Counted from the first letter of the stretch, positions 40,894-51,500 are shown. The stretch: 64,000 nt of DNA from Hydrogenimonas sp. SS33 (GCF_040436365.1 NZ_AP026369.1:1652501-1716500); one strand, 5' to 3'. The notes: generated by a model from the letters alone, not told the origin. Made by a program: numbers and translations.

Positions 40894-41931
40894 ATGGCGT
40901 TTTCCAAGGAAAATATCCGCTATACCCTCAACGGAATCCTCTTCGTCGCCCTCTTCTCCATCGCGGCGATACAGATCTCCGAGATCGAATTCATCAAGAA
41001 GCTGGCCATCAGCCCGCTGATCATCGGTATTCTGATCGGTATGTTCTATGCCAACACCCTGCGCAACCACCTTCCGCAGGAGTGGGTGCCGGGCATCGTC
41101 TTCTCCGCCAAGCAGCTTCTTCGGCTGGCGATCATCTTCTACGGTTTCCGCATCACCTTCCAGCAGATCGCCGATGTGGGAATGGCGGGTCTGACCGTCT
41201 CGACGGTGATGCTCACCTCCACCATCCTACTGGGCTCCTGGGTCGGCATGAAATTCTTCAAACTCGACCGTGACACGGCCATTCTGACCGCTTCCGGCAG
41301 CTCCGTCTGCGGCGCCGCGGCGGTTTTGGCGACGGAGCCGGTTCTCAAAGCCGAACCCTACAAAAGCGCCATCGCCGTCGGTACCGTCGTCCTTTTCGGT
41401 ACGATCGCCATGTTCCTCTACCCCATCATGTACCGCTCCGGCATCCTTGGGATGGATATGTCCACCTACGGCATCTATGTCGGGGGTACCGTCCATGAAG
41501 TGGCCCAGGTCGTCGCCGCCGGCGGCGCCGTCGGCCCCGAAGCCTCCGATACCGCCGTCATCGTCAAGATGACCCGTGTCATGATGATCGCGCCGATGCT
41601 GATCATCCTCGGCCTCTGGATCTCCGCCAAAGCCCGGAAAGAGGGGAGCGAAGCGGGCGGCGTGAAGCTGGTGATTCCCTGGTTTGCCGTCTGGTTTGTC
41701 GTCATGAGCGGTGTCAACTCCCTCAACATCATCCCCACCGCCGTCGTTTCGGGCATCAACCAGGTCGACACTTTCATGCTGACCATGGCCATGACGGCGC
41801 TGGGTATGGAGACCAATGCCGCCAAATTCAAACAGGCGGGTATCAAACCGATTCTGCTGGCTCTCGTCATGTTCGCATGGCTCATCATTGTCGGCTACTT
41901 CGTCACCAAGGCCGCCGTCGCCATCTTTTAA
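40894..41931 (+). CDS. YeiH/UPF0324-family membrane transporter
   Basis: 345 residues with about ten hydrophobic helices. Family motifs: LAISPLIIGILIGMFYANTL, LRLAIIFYGFRITFQQI, ILTASGSSVCGAAAVLATEP and YVGGTVHEVAQVVAAGG. These proteins are predicted exporters of sulfate or a related sulfonate/organic anion; substrate evidence is limited. ATG 40894 follows GAAAGG; the upstream reading from 40858 crosses the operator. Regulation by the divergent LysR gene is likely. Confidence 0.88.
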   Translation: MAFSKENIRYTLNGILFVALFSIAAIQISEIEFIKKLAISPLIIGILIGMFYANTLRNHLPQEWVPGIVFSAKQLLRLAIIFYGFRITFQQIADVGMAGLTVSTVMLTSTILLGSWVGMKFFKLDRDTAILTASGSSVCGAAAVLATEPVLKAEPYKSAIAVGTVVLFGTIAMFLYPIMYRSGILGMDMSTYGIYVGGTVHEVAQVVAAGGAVGPEASDTAVIVKMTRVMMIAPMLIILGLWISAKARKEGSEAGGVKLVIPWFAVWFVVMSGVNSLNIIPTAVVSGINQVDTFMLTMAMTALGMETNAAKFKQAGIKPILLALVMFAWLIIVGYFVTKAAVAIF

Positions 41932-41933
41932 GA

Positions 41934-41953
41934 GGCCGGTTCCCTTCCCGGCC
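41934..41953 (+). terminator. Hairpin after the YeiH gene
   Basis: GGCCGG / CCGGCC with an 8-base loop, two bases after the stop codon; no T-run, so termination strength is uncertain. Confidence 0.5.
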
Positions 41954-41964
41954 CGTTCCCGCCG

Positions 41965-42231
41965 CTACTCTTCGATGGCGGCGCTTCCGCTAATCAGTGT
42001 CGCCGTCGTCTCTCCCGTGTTCAGGTCGGTTTCCAGAAGTACCTGCGCATCGGGCGATCTCTTGACGATACGATCCCCCTCTTTCAATGCATAACTGCGT
42101 CCAGCCGTCATTGTTGTACCGGAACCTTGGGCAACCGAAGCGGTGTCGTTGCCGCCGCCTCCCCCGCCGCAGCCGGAGAAGGCCAGAAACAGAAGGAGGG
42201 TAAAGGGTGCCGCCGCTTTTCTCAAGATCAT
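41965..42231 (-). CDS. Small lipoprotein
   Basis: 88 residues. The N-terminus is ILRKAAAPFTLLLFLAFSGC followed by a Gly run, a lipobox with Cys as the lipidated residue. The mature part (SYALKEGDRIVKRSPDAQVL, TDLNTGETTATLISGSA) resembles the short beta-rich segments at the end of the neighbouring CAP-domain protein. It overlaps that gene's stop codon by 4 bp (ATGA) and is likely co-expressed. Function unknown. Confidence 0.7.
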   Translation of the reverse strand: MILRKAAAPFTLLLFLAFSGCGGGGGGNDTASVAQGSGTTMTAGRSYALKEGDRIVKRSPDAQVLLETDLNTGETTATLISGSAAIEE

Positions 42232-44006
42232 CGCTTCCTCTCCAGGGTAATGGTTTCGTTCAGGGGGAGCCGTATGCGCATGTGTCCGTTTTCCACTTCG
42301 ATGCGGCACCCCGGCGGCAGTTTGCCCGCGGGCAGCAGAGCGCCCGGCTTCGTCACCGTCGCGCTGCCGTCGGGTAGCAGCAGAATCTCAAGATCCGGAC
42401 GGTCCGGAAGGTTTATCTCGACACGGTCGTCGTAGCCGATGCGTGCCGTACCGTCGGCAAGGAGAATTTCGGTAGTCGTTCCGCTGTCGCTGTAACGGCA
42501 GTGCAGCCGTTTGTCGGTATCGATTCCGACATTCAGCACCGCTCCGTCACGCTGCGCGGCACTGAATCCTTCGGCCTCATCCAGGGGTTCGTAGGGTTGG
42601 CCGGGTGCACTTTGCCGACTGATGCGGGATCCGTTCGTCCCCTCCGGTGGAGCCGTGCGGTTCGCGTCGCCGCTCTCCTGGGGCGATGCATCTTCCGTTC
42701 CTTCCCCTGTTCCGGTGCCGTTTTGGGTCGAGCCATTCCCCTCCCCGGGCGATGTTCCCCCGCCGTTTGCGATGTCGGGGCATTTACCCTTCGCGGGGGG
42801 CCGGGCGCTGTCTTCGCGGGCTATGACCATCTCCACCTTCTGTCCGTTTGCGAATGTGAAGTCGGCATGCCGGCCGGCCGATCCGTTGAGCGTGACAAGG
42901 AAAGTGTTTTCGTCGATATAGCGGAAGTCGGGCTTTTCGCAGTTGTAACTGTAGCCTACGCCGCCGAGAGTGTCGTTGAGATCCTCCGGAACGACATAGA
43001 CGGCATAGGAGACGCCGGAAACGACATTCAGGCTGACACTTCTGTCGTGTTCGATGCGGTAGACCTTTTGGGCGTCATCGGCGAGCGATCGGGTTGTGAA
43101 ACACCATCTTTTCCCGATATCGCTTCCATCGTAGCGGTAAAGGAGGTCGGCGAAATAGGCGGTGCCCCATTCGAGTCGGTGCCTGGGAAAGAGGGCGAAC
43201 TGGTAACCGGAAAATTTATGATTGGGGTCGTTGTCCTCTTTCATCAGCAGATAGGGGGTGACCTCCGCGCCGTCGCCCTTTTCCAGAGAAAAGTGTAAAA
43301 TTTCGGGAGGTTCGGAAAAAAGAACCTCGTTAAACTCCACGCTGACCGGGTAGCCCGTCACAGAGGCATCGGGAAGAGGGTCGGGCGACTCCTCGAAAAA
43401 AGCGGGCGGAATGCCGGCGGTATCTGGGGCCGGCCAGAGGATGGTCCGGGGGGCCGATCTTCCCGGCCGCTCAAGCGCCTCCATGAAACGGTCGGCATCG
43501 ACTCTCTTGTCGGGGTCGGCGCATACTCCCGTGTAATAGTCCCCTGTCACCTCTTCGTTCCCCGCACACAGGGCTGCGACCGCAGAATTTCCCATGTCGT
43601 AGGTATAGTAGCGTTCTTCAAACCCGATGCCGATCTCGTCGAAATGAAAACTGAGAAATCCGAAACGGTGGTAGATGGCTCCCATCAGGCTGTCGATGGA
43701 ACTAGTCGGACTCTTCTGGCCGGAAGAGACATTTTCGGCGATATAGGTAGACGGGTATCCGGCATAAACCGCGCGGTCCCACGGTGCTTTGCCGGTATAG
43801 CCCTCTTTTCCGCTCGTTTCGTGATGCCCGGAAGTTTGGTTGATTTTCATATAGGCGGAATGGTTCTGGGCCGCCTGCTGCAAATGCGCTTCGCTTTTGA
43901 AGGGTGCAAGCCCGGCATCTTTGCGAATCGTGTTGAGATAATCGAGCTCCGACGCCTGCAGCAACAATGCCGCCGCGAGAAGAAAAAGTGAACGTACAAA
44001 TTTCAT
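42228..44006 (-). CDS. Secreted CAP (SCP/PR1-like) domain protein
   Basis: 592 residues from ATG 44006 with signal peptide MKFVRSLFLLAAALLLQAS. Residues about 20-150 are a CAP domain (DYLNTIRKDAGLAPFKSEAH, LQQAAQNHSAYMKINQ, IAENVSSG, FHFDEIGIGFEERY). Then comes a region of uncertain fold, a Gly/Ser/Thr-rich low-complexity linker (about 395-465), and a C-terminal beta-rich segment with repeated I/L-L-L-x-DG-x-A motifs (EILLADGTARIG, EILLLPDGSATVT). CAP proteins act outside the cell on various targets; no specific role is evident. The in-frame ATG at 44030 adds eight residues before the signal. Confidence 0.8.
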   Translation of the reverse strand: MKFVRSLFLLAAALLLQASELDYLNTIRKDAGLAPFKSEAHLQQAAQNHSAYMKINQTSGHHETSGKEGYTGKAPWDRAVYAGYPSTYIAENVSSGQKSPTSSIDSLMGAIYHRFGFLSFHFDEIGIGFEERYYTYDMGNSAVAALCAGNEEVTGDYYTGVCADPDKRVDADRFMEALERPGRSAPRTILWPAPDTAGIPPAFFEESPDPLPDASVTGYPVSVEFNEVLFSEPPEILHFSLEKGDGAEVTPYLLMKEDNDPNHKFSGYQFALFPRHRLEWGTAYFADLLYRYDGSDIGKRWCFTTRSLADDAQKVYRIEHDRSVSLNVVSGVSYAVYVVPEDLNDTLGGVGYSYNCEKPDFRYIDENTFLVTLNGSAGRHADFTFANGQKVEMVIAREDSARPPAKGKCPDIANGGGTSPGEGNGSTQNGTGTGEGTEDASPQESGDANRTAPPEGTNGSRISRQSAPGQPYEPLDEAEGFSAAQRDGAVLNVGIDTDKRLHCRYSDSGTTTEILLADGTARIGYDDRVEINLPDRPDLEILLLPDGSATVTKPGALLPAGKLPPGCRIEVENGHMRIRLPLNETITLERKR

Positions 44007-44159
44007 GGAATTTCCCGTATAGTTCTGCAAGAAGTCTAATATAAAATCGGCCGAACAGGAGAAAGTATAACGGAGATTTTGTGAACGGAAATTGACCTAT
44101 TGTCAATCAGGTTTTTGATGGTGTATTCGTGATTTATTTGTTATTATATACAAAAAAGC

Positions 44160-44360
44160 GTGAGAAAAAAGCGGAAACAGATCATCTTTGAAGCACTCTA
44201 CCGGTATTTTCAAAATGAAAAGCTTTCTGTAGCCATCTCCAAGGAAATAAAAAAGAGGACAAAGAGTGAAGCTCAACCCTGCAAACAGTATATTTCTGTC
44301 TTCCACCGCAATCTACTTGATGAAATATCTTCCCGTGCCCGTAAAGTTCAAAAAGGTTAA
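44160..44360 (+). CDS. Doubtful 66-residue basic ORF
   Basis: GTG-initiated, Lys/Arg-rich (RKKRKQIIFEALYRYFQNEK), with no clear ribosome site. It lies in the AT-rich 359-bp gap 44007-44365 and ends six bases before the next gene. It could be the remnant of an older gene of the accessory region. Confidence 0.3.
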   Translation: MRKKRKQIIFEALYRYFQNEKLSVAISKEIKKRTKSEAQPCKQYISVFHRNLLDEISSRARKVQKG

Positions 44361-44365
44361 ATGAG

Positions 44366-45640
44366 TTGGCATATATAGAATCGTTTCTGCTCTATGTCGC
44401 AATCGTCATCTTTGTGTTTGTCGTGCTCTTCGGCGGTGCGGTGCTTTTGTATATGTTAATTGTTCAAACCAAACTCTTCTACTCGGTAGGAGGAATCACA
44501 TGGGAAAAAGAGAAAAAGTATTTTCTTAAAATCGTAAAAAACAGATTTTTTAAAATGGGGGTCGTCGTATATTTTATGGCATGGACCCTCTTTTACATCA
44601 ATCAAAGTTTCGAATACTACGGTAAAGAGAGAGCCTATCCCCGCGCCAAAGCCTATGCCATTGTCGCCAATACGGTCTGGTTCTGGCACAGCATGATGGT
44701 CAATGTGGCCCTTAACAGAGGGTGGGGTGAATATACAAGGCTTGTAAGCCCCGGCAATGTGCTTGATAGAAAGATCCAAAAAGTCCAGACCTATCTGCTG
44801 AACAAGATGTACCGGTATATCCCCGGAGAGGATGGGGAGAGGGATTACTGGTACTATAGATACAAACAGTACTATATTGCGCAGATACGTTATCTGCCGG
44901 ATTCTATCCACCAGCCGTCAGAAAAAATCATCAGGATCATGGATGATATGCACAAAACTTCCCATGCCCTCTATGACAAGCCTTTCAGAGATAAAGTATT
45001 AGATAAAGAGAGATACCTTCCGATCGCACAAATGTCCTACTACCTCGTGTCAAATGAGGGCTACTTCACCCCCTTTGAGAGGGTGTCTTACCTGGAGAGG
45101 TTGTTCAAATTTATGGACAACAAAGAGCTGTTCAAAAAATCGATCGCTTACAACAGGCTGCTGAACAACGTCTATTTGAAGATGAAAGAGGACAAAGAGG
45201 TCGCAAAAGAGTTCGAAGAACATCCTTATATCAAGAGCCTGTTTTATGCGGCGCTTGCCGAAATCCTGGAAGATAACATTGTTTACGACGCGCACAACGG
45301 AGAGGATTTCTGCAAGAGCGAAAAGATACGAAGGTTGGCAGAGGTCATCCAGGATTTCTACGCTTGGATATTCAAAGACAGGCACAGCTCTTTCCATCGT
45401 ATGGGAGAAAGGAAAAAGAGGCAGGCGCTGTGGCTATATGATGTTGCAATCAATTTCAGCTACCACTTGTCCAGATATGTCTGCAGGATCCCATATAGGT
45501 ATAAAGATGAAAAATATCTACCCGAATATCGCAACAAAAAGGAACTTTTCGACAGCGCCGTTACATACGAAGATTTTGCAAAGTTCACCAATACGGAAAA
45601 ATTATTAGACAACATCAACAATCAAAACAAGGAGAGATGA
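44366..45640 (+). CDS. Membrane-anchored protein, immunity-like family member 1
   Basis: 424 residues from TTG 44366, eight bases after AAAAAGG. Two N-terminal membrane helices (about 6-32 and 63-80) are followed by a large soluble domain rich in Tyr, Lys and Arg. It shares with the 47451 protein the juxtamembrane pattern Y-x-x-x-x-YPRAK-x-x-x-I-x-AN (here RAYPRAKAYAIVANTVWF) and a similar size and topology. Its stop codon is followed one base later by the start of an RTX-locus remnant. Role as immunity or anchoring partner of a secreted effector is inferred from position; no catalytic motif is seen. Confidence 0.7.
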   Translation: MAYIESFLLYVAIVIFVFVVLFGGAVLLYMLIVQTKLFYSVGGITWEKEKKYFLKIVKNRFFKMGVVVYFMAWTLFYINQSFEYYGKERAYPRAKAYAIVANTVWFWHSMMVNVALNRGWGEYTRLVSPGNVLDRKIQKVQTYLLNKMYRYIPGEDGERDYWYYRYKQYYIAQIRYLPDSIHQPSEKIIRIMDDMHKTSHALYDKPFRDKVLDKERYLPIAQMSYYLVSNEGYFTPFERVSYLERLFKFMDNKELFKKSIAYNRLLNNVYLKMKEDKEVAKEFEEHPYIKSLFYAALAEILEDNIVYDAHNGEDFCKSEKIRRLAEVIQDFYAWIFKDRHSSFHRMGERKKRQALWLYDVAINFSYHLSRYVCRIPYRYKDEKYLPEYRNKKELFDSAVTYEDFAKFTNTEKLLDNINNQNKER

Positions 45641-45641
45641 C

Positions 45642-45815
45642 ATGGCTGCACCGGATCAAGAGTTAATCGAGCAGGTGAAAGAGAAAACGGGACTCAGCGG
45701 AAGTGACGCATTTAATATTGTAAAGTTTATATCGGATGCTTCCAATAGCCTCATGGAGGAGTAGGGGCAGGTGGTGCCAATGAAAAACCCGGATATACAG
45801 GCAGAGGCTGCATAA
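45642..45815 (+). pseudogene. Truncated 5' remnant of an effector-position gene
   Basis: A GGAGAG ribosome site and ATG open a 40-codon ORF (APDQELIEQVKEKTGLSGSD … ASNSLMEE) that ends at TAG 45762. The same frame continues without stop for 16 codons to TAA, exactly where the next gene begins. The intact N-terminus with good translation signals and abrupt end suggest a larger gene that lost its 3' part. Original function unknown; a genuine 40-residue peptide is the alternative. Confidence 0.5.
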
Positions 45816-46679
45816 ATGGGATTGGGAATATTCAGTATATTCATCATACCTGTTCTGGCGGCCGTCATTCTTGCCATATTTTTGGATAGAAAGTCGAAAG
45901 CCGGATATGGCAAAAAACTCATCATCAGCATACTCTTTCTGCTCCCTTTTACCTACGACATCATCATCACCAATCTCCTGGGGTTCTACTACTGCAAAAT
46001 AGCTCCTCCCCATCCAAAAACACTCATCGCCAAAAAAGTGGCGTACCCGGAAAGCATCTACTGGGAAGATAACGTCTATCCCGGCTTCAGCAAAGAAGAC
46101 AGAGAGCTGATGATCATCAACTATCTTGACGGAGAGCACCTGAAAACGATGGCCCTTAACGGACCGGAAAATAAAAAAGTATATGTGTATCATCTTGACA
46201 GAGCGATATGGAAAGAGTTTAAAAAGAGATATGAAGCATATGTAAAACAACATCCTCCCAAACAAGATAGATTTAGCGGCCATGGATTCGATATATATAG
46301 AGCCTATGCAAAAGAGATCATGAAAACAGAGAAAATCTACACCAAAAAGAGCATGCCGAAAACAAACTACACGGTCACCTTCAATGAAGTGAAGCTCAAC
46401 CCCTTCGCAAGACACTTCCTCTACTCGGATGAAACCAGAGTGACAGAGAACAAAACAGGCAAAGTGATAGCCTACAACAGAAGGTATATGCACTTCTTTT
46501 ACAACATCTTTCCCGACTTTGAATTGGGGGACAGGTATTATGACCCTGATACGTTGTGTGGGAAGAGGATATCATTGGAAAGGGGACTTTTTGGCTATTT
46601 TGGACAGTTTGGTTCATCTCTACACGAAGTAGATGTTAGTAGAAAACTTTATAAAAAATACATAAAAGGAGAAAAATAA
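45816..46679 (+). CDS. Membrane-anchored protein, immunity-like member 2
   Basis: 287 residues with two N-terminal membrane helices (GIFSIFIIPVLAAVILAIFL; LIISILFLLPFTYDIIITNL) and a soluble domain of about 230 residues rich in Tyr/Lys/Phe. No known domain recognised. It occupies the same place relative to the following remnant as the 44366 and 47451 genes do to theirs: stop at 46679, next ATG at 46681. Immunity-like function is inferred from this repeated arrangement. Confidence 0.65.
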   Translation: MGLGIFSIFIIPVLAAVILAIFLDRKSKAGYGKKLIISILFLLPFTYDIIITNLLGFYYCKIAPPHPKTLIAKKVAYPESIYWEDNVYPGFSKEDRELMIINYLDGEHLKTMALNGPENKKVYVYHLDRAIWKEFKKRYEAYVKQHPPKQDRFSGHGFDIYRAYAKEIMKTEKIYTKKSMPKTNYTVTFNEVKLNPFARHFLYSDETRVTENKTGKVIAYNRRYMHFFYNIFPDFELGDRYYDPDTLCGKRISLERGLFGYFGQFGSSLHEVDVSRKLYKKYIKGEK

Positions 46680-46680
46680 A

Positions 46681-46887
46681 ATGGATACAAGCGCAAATAT
46701 AATCACAACAATGGGGATTATAGCTGATGAAGTTTATAAAAAAGATTACTTTAATGTTGATTTAAGAATAATTGAAGGCACCAACTACAAAGTCCTAGAT
46801 CACACAGACAATTCAACCTACAACGGCTTTGAAGCTCTTTTGCTCAAAGACACATAAACAGGCAAATATGTCATAGCCTTTCGAGGT
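46681..46887 (+). pseudogene. Lipase-like effector remnant
   Basis: AAAAGGAG precedes the ATG. The 58-codon ORF (NIITTMGIIADEVYKKDYFN; TDNSTYNGFEALLLKDT) stops at TAA 46855, and the same frame continues TGKYVIAFRG before homology breaks at 46887. The pattern of a DxVY-type helix followed by a beta strand ending VIAFRG resembles the start of class 3 (Fungal_lipase-type) lipases found at the N-terminus of some RTX proteins. The catalytic Ser region is missing, so this is non-functional. Confidence 0.55.
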
Positions 46888-47050
46888 AAACCAGGGGTCA
46901 GGGCTTGAATTTTCCCGGGCTTACCCAGACAACGATCCTGCGGATTACCAAAAGGACGAAGCAGCATAGTATGCCCGGCTCCAACTACACATGCCCGTTT
47001 CCTCCCGCCCCGGACCCCTCCCGCGGGATGACAAAAATTCATTTTCCTGT
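46888..47050. other. GC-rich foreign insert in the lipase-like remnant
   Basis: About 160 bases of much higher GC than both flanks begin at the broken VIAFRG codon. TGAATTTT (46906) and AAAATTCA (47034) are inverted near the ends, and AGGGGTCAGGGCTTGAATTT and CCTCCCGCGGGATGACAAAA resemble debris seen beside REP/RAYT-type elements (inference). No ORF of interest. Bases 47051-47200 are AT-rich with no supported gene. Confidence 0.45.
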
Positions 47051-47200
47051 GATACAGATGGTAACAGTATTAATCAAAGTCAATGATTTTTTTAAAAATT
47101 ACAACCGTCGAAAAAAAACATTTGTTATTATCAAAACAAAAAGCGAGGAGAGATAGGGATGATGCGCAAGTGATGCAAGTGTCAATAAAGTAATCAAACG

Positions 47201-47479
47201 ATGAGCTTCATGGTAAGCCTGGATGGTGCCCTTGATGAAGACGGACATCTCACGATGGGTTTTCAGAGGGCAGACATCACTGCAACCATATACTACGACT
47301 GTGCCTCTACTCAAAAAAGCGTCACTTTCACCAAAGACTCTATGACACAGACACTAGAGGTGCCCAATGGTATAGAGATGATGAATACAATATATAAAAA
47401 AAGCGTCACATGTAACGAATGCACAACAAATGCAAAAAGAGGCGGAATAGATGGACAAAAAAAACAAAATAATCAATAA
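47201..47479 (+). CDS. Short ORF, possible remnant
   Basis: 92 residues (SFMVSLDGALDEDGHLTMGF; ITATIYYDCASTQKSVTF; a late CNECTT) without a ribosome site, overlapping the next gene by 29 bp. Upstream bases 47133-47156 (ATCAAAACAAAAAGCGAGGA…) resemble the junction at 45622-45640 between an immunity-like gene and a remnant, so this may be a third effector fragment. Not recognised. Confidence 0.35.
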   Translation: MSFMVSLDGALDEDGHLTMGFQRADITATIYYDCASTQKSVTFTKDSMTQTLEVPNGIEMMNTIYKKSVTCNECTTNAKRGGIDGQKKQNNQ

Positions 47480-48512
47480 TAAAAAGAAAAATCTATTATT
47501 TTTATTTATTATTATATTTGTAATTGGCAATATAAGTTTTTATCTCAAAGAAAGAGCTAAATGGATGTATGATGGACAGCCATATCCCAGGGCAAAGGAA
47601 TGGCTTATACCTGCAAATATGATGTTAGTGTATGGAACTACATTAACAAAACTCCCCTTTATAGATGAGAGAAGTTTTATTATGAAGCCTATTATAGGAC
47701 TTCAAGATTATTTTGTTTCAAAGTGGCAAGAAAACTTACCGGATGATGATGCGGAGAAGCATTTGGGATGGTATATATTTCGGCTTAGGACATATATTGT
47801 TCCAAATGCAGGAGGAATTATCCTATATGGCAATAAAAACTATTCATTTGATGAAGTCATAGAGTTCAATGAAAAGGCATGGAAGACTATCAAGACTACA
47901 GTTGAGTTTCAAGCAAAAGATAAAGATTTTAATGAAATTAGATATGCTGCATTCAATAATCTATCAGTTCTATTTGTATCAAATTTTACAGCTTATTGGA
48001 TACATAACCAATTCGAAAAAGGATTTGTTGATGATATTTCCACCAAAAGAAAAGAGATAAGTCGCTATCAAACAAACAACTCTTATGTTAATAGCAATGA
48101 GATGTTTGCAGATGAAAAAAAATTCAAAAGGCTTTATCAGCTTTATCAATGGATAGATCAAATGAATAAGGAATACAAAAACAAATATCCTAAAATTTTT
48201 TATAAAGCAAAACGGGCAGAAGCCGCGGAATATTGGGAAAATAGTAGGATGCAAGAAATTACTAAATATATTTTGTATTATTTGGTGCATACCAAACGAT
48301 TTAAGCAGAAAAAAAATTTTTGTGACCTCAGAAGCAATCCTTATTTAAGAGATTATATAAAATCAAAAAAATGGTTGCTTGATAAAGAGAAGTTTTTAAA
48401 AGCCAAGAATATTAGTATTAAAAAAACAGTTTTAAATGCCTTGGATGGAGAGATAGAAAGTGCTTGTCCAAATATCAATATAAAGAAGGAGTTGAATAAT
48501 GGCAACATTTGA
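47451..48512 (+). CDS. Membrane-anchored protein, immunity-like family member 3
   Basis: 353 residues, very AT-rich coding. One N-terminal membrane helix (NLLFLFIIIFVIGNISFYL) then a Lys/Tyr/Asn-rich soluble domain. The segment GQPYPRAKEWLIPANMMLVY aligns with RAYPRAKAYAIVANTVWFWH of the 44366 protein, showing that the two are distant relatives. It overlaps the RTX gene start by 14 bp, so the two are translationally linked. The natural reading is a partner or immunity protein for the RTX effector; this has no direct evidence beyond order and coupling. Confidence 0.7.
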   Translation: MDKKNKIINNKKKNLLFLFIIIFVIGNISFYLKERAKWMYDGQPYPRAKEWLIPANMMLVYGTTLTKLPFIDERSFIMKPIIGLQDYFVSKWQENLPDDDAEKHLGWYIFRLRTYIVPNAGGIILYGNKNYSFDEVIEFNEKAWKTIKTTVEFQAKDKDFNEIRYAAFNNLSVLFVSNFTAYWIHNQFEKGFVDDISTKRKEISRYQTNNSYVNSNEMFADEKKFKRLYQLYQWIDQMNKEYKNKYPKIFYKAKRAEAAEYWENSRMQEITKYILYYLVHTKRFKQKKNFCDLRSNPYLRDYIKSKKWLLDKEKFLKAKNISIKKTVLNALDGEIESACPNINIKKELNNGNI

Positions 48513-51500
48513 ATTAGATGGAAAAAAGTATGAGTATACAGTCTTAGATGGAACATCAGCAACATATAGTATGGCAACTACGGCTGTTGATATTTATACA
48601 GAAAAATATTCAGGGTTTGAGCCAACACAAAAAGTTCAGGTTAAATGGGCAATGGCTGGACAAGCGAATATAGTTGGTGCACTTGTGACTTTTGTGCAGG
48701 AAGATGACAAGTATAGAGCAGTTGCAAAAATTGGAGGTTCCTATGTGGGAGGAATTGCAGGTGCAACTGCTACAGAAGCAATAATAGCATTTGCCGCAGG
48801 GTTGGGGGCAACACTTTCTGCGCCTGTTGTAATTGGCATAGGTATAACAGCCGGAATAGTGTTTTCTACCGCAGGTTCAGAATCAGCTGCTAGTTTATAT
48901 GACATGATTAAAGCTTGGTTTGGATATGGAACAGCACAAGATCATAATAAGAAAATTGAAGTAAATCAAAACGGCACAACCACCATCTCCACAACAAACA
49001 CCCTCAAAACATTTCTAGATAATGATAGCTCTATCTTGACAACTTTGGGCACTAATGATAATTGGGATATTCGTGCCACCATCCCATCCGTTTCAAATCC
49101 AGATAGTTTCGCGGAACAGTTATCATATGACGTCGGCAGCAAACAAGCAACCATAAAAACATCCAATGAAACAACACAACTAGACGCAACACAAACAATC
49201 CTAAAAAACACCGATGCAAAAAAACTAACCCTAAACAACCAAACCTACGACATCTCAACCCTAAACAACCTAGAACTAAGAAATGCCATAGACGGCATTG
49301 ACAAAATCTCATTCCTCCTCTCAAACATCACCATCTACGCGGGTGAAGAGATAGACCTTGGAAGTAAAGGTATCTATAAAGTAAAAAGCGGTGACACTCT
49401 CTCAACCATCGCCCAAAACAACGGCTATGTAACCAAACAGCTGGTAAAACTAAACCCGTGGCTATTTGACGACGGGCGTATAAAGTTTAATTATCCTGAT
49501 AAGGTCCTTATAAAAGAGGGCACGGTAATAAGTGACAACAACGACAATACTCTAACCGGTGATGCGGATGCTTCGAATATCCTAAAAGACCATAACGGGG
49601 GCAATGATACTTTAATAGGCGGAAGCAAGGCAGATAAGTTATATGGAGGAAGAGGCTACGATACCTATATCACAAACAACAACGACATCATAAATGACAG
49701 TGACGGCAAAGGAAGAGTCTTCTTCAACGGTTCGTTGCTCCATGGCGGCAAGTGGGACAAAGATAAAAATGCCTATATCGGAGACAACGGAAAATATACC
49801 CAGACGGCAAACGGCTGGGAATTTACAAGCAACAGCGGGGAGAAGCTCTACTTCAATCTCGATATCAAAAACGCCCTCGATATCAAACTCACAAAAGATG
49901 ATGACAAACCGGATGACGACAGTGACAGTGATGATACCAATGACAATAACGATGAAGACTTCTCCTCTCCGCTTGTTCTGGATCTTAATCACAACCAAAC
50001 ACTCTCAACTCCTCTTTTTCATTCGCTTACATACTTTGATATGGATGGAGACGGTTTTAAAGAGAAAACGGCCTGGGCGGAGAACGGTGACGGGTTGTTG
50101 GCCATTGATCTGAACAAAGACGGTATCATCAACAACGGGAGCGAGCTTTTTGGAAACTTCTCAAACCTCAAAGACGGCACAAGGGCAAAAGATGCCTTTG
50201 AGGCTCTTGTGCAATATGATGAAAACGCTGATGGGGTGATAGACAAAAACGATTCTGTCTATTCAGAGTTAAAAATATGGAAAGACAACGGTGACGGCAT
50301 CACCCAAACAGGAGAATTGATAAACCTCAATGAGGCAGGCGTGAACTCCGTCGCTCTCAACCCTTACCAGACACTCCTTTCGCTATATGATGAAAACAGT
50401 GACGGAGTAATTGACAGCAGCGACGCTATATACTCGAAAATGGTTCTTAAAGAGAACAATGACGGGACGAAAACCCTATTTGTACCCCAAAGCAGTGATA
50501 GTTACACCAATACTCTTTTGGACAGAATCAGGGGAGAGGAGACACTCTCAACAGACGGAGGGGCCGTTTCTCTTTCGGCAATAGCTTCTTCGTCGCTTCA
50601 CAATATCGCGACAAACGGAAGCGATACGCTGACCGGCACAGCGTCCAATGACAGGATAACGGCCAAAGGCGGAGATGATTCTCTGTACGGCAAAGCGGGA
50701 GAAGACGTGCTTTTGGGCGGAGAGGGAAATGATACGCTTCAAGGCGGGAAGGGTAATGATTACCTCGAAGGCGGTGCCGGAGATGACACGTATGTCTTTA
50801 CCAGGGGTGACGGTATAGATGTCATAGATGACATAGGCGGAATGGACAGAGTGGTATTCGGTAGTGATATCAACAAAGATGACCTTGTTTCGGTTTCTTT
50901 CGGGGATGATCTGGTCATCGCTGTCAAAGAAGGCGGGAAAGGTTTTAACGAACTTGGCGACAAGTTGGTGCTGAAGGATTGGTATAAAAAAGACAACAGG
51001 ATTGAAAGTTTCATTATGGGGGATGGAACCGCGCTTTCGGGTAGCGACATTCTTTCGTTTGCCGCAGTCTATGAAAACGGTTCTGTTGAAGGCAGACTGA
51101 TCGCGCCGGATGCAGTCGGTGATGAAAATATAGATAAATTTGTAATCACCGAAATGCCGGAAAACGGCACACTTACCATAGCCGATGACGGCACTTACGT
51201 ATTTGATGCAAACGAAGGCTTTGAGAGCCTGGCGGTCGGTGAGACCAAAACAGAAAGTTTTCAATATGCCGTTATAGACAAATCAGGCAGTCAGACATAT
51301 GCCAAAAATGTTGATGTGACAGTGTTTGGTACAAATGATGCCCCTGTAACCAAAGACGATCATTACCTGTTTGATACGCCGACTGTTTTCAAGCTCGTTG
51401 AGGACAATGCGGGAACCGGATCTGCAATGAAGGTCCTGATTTCCGGCACAAAAGGGAGTACATTTTCTTTTAAGTGGAACTTTTCGACATCCGATTATAT

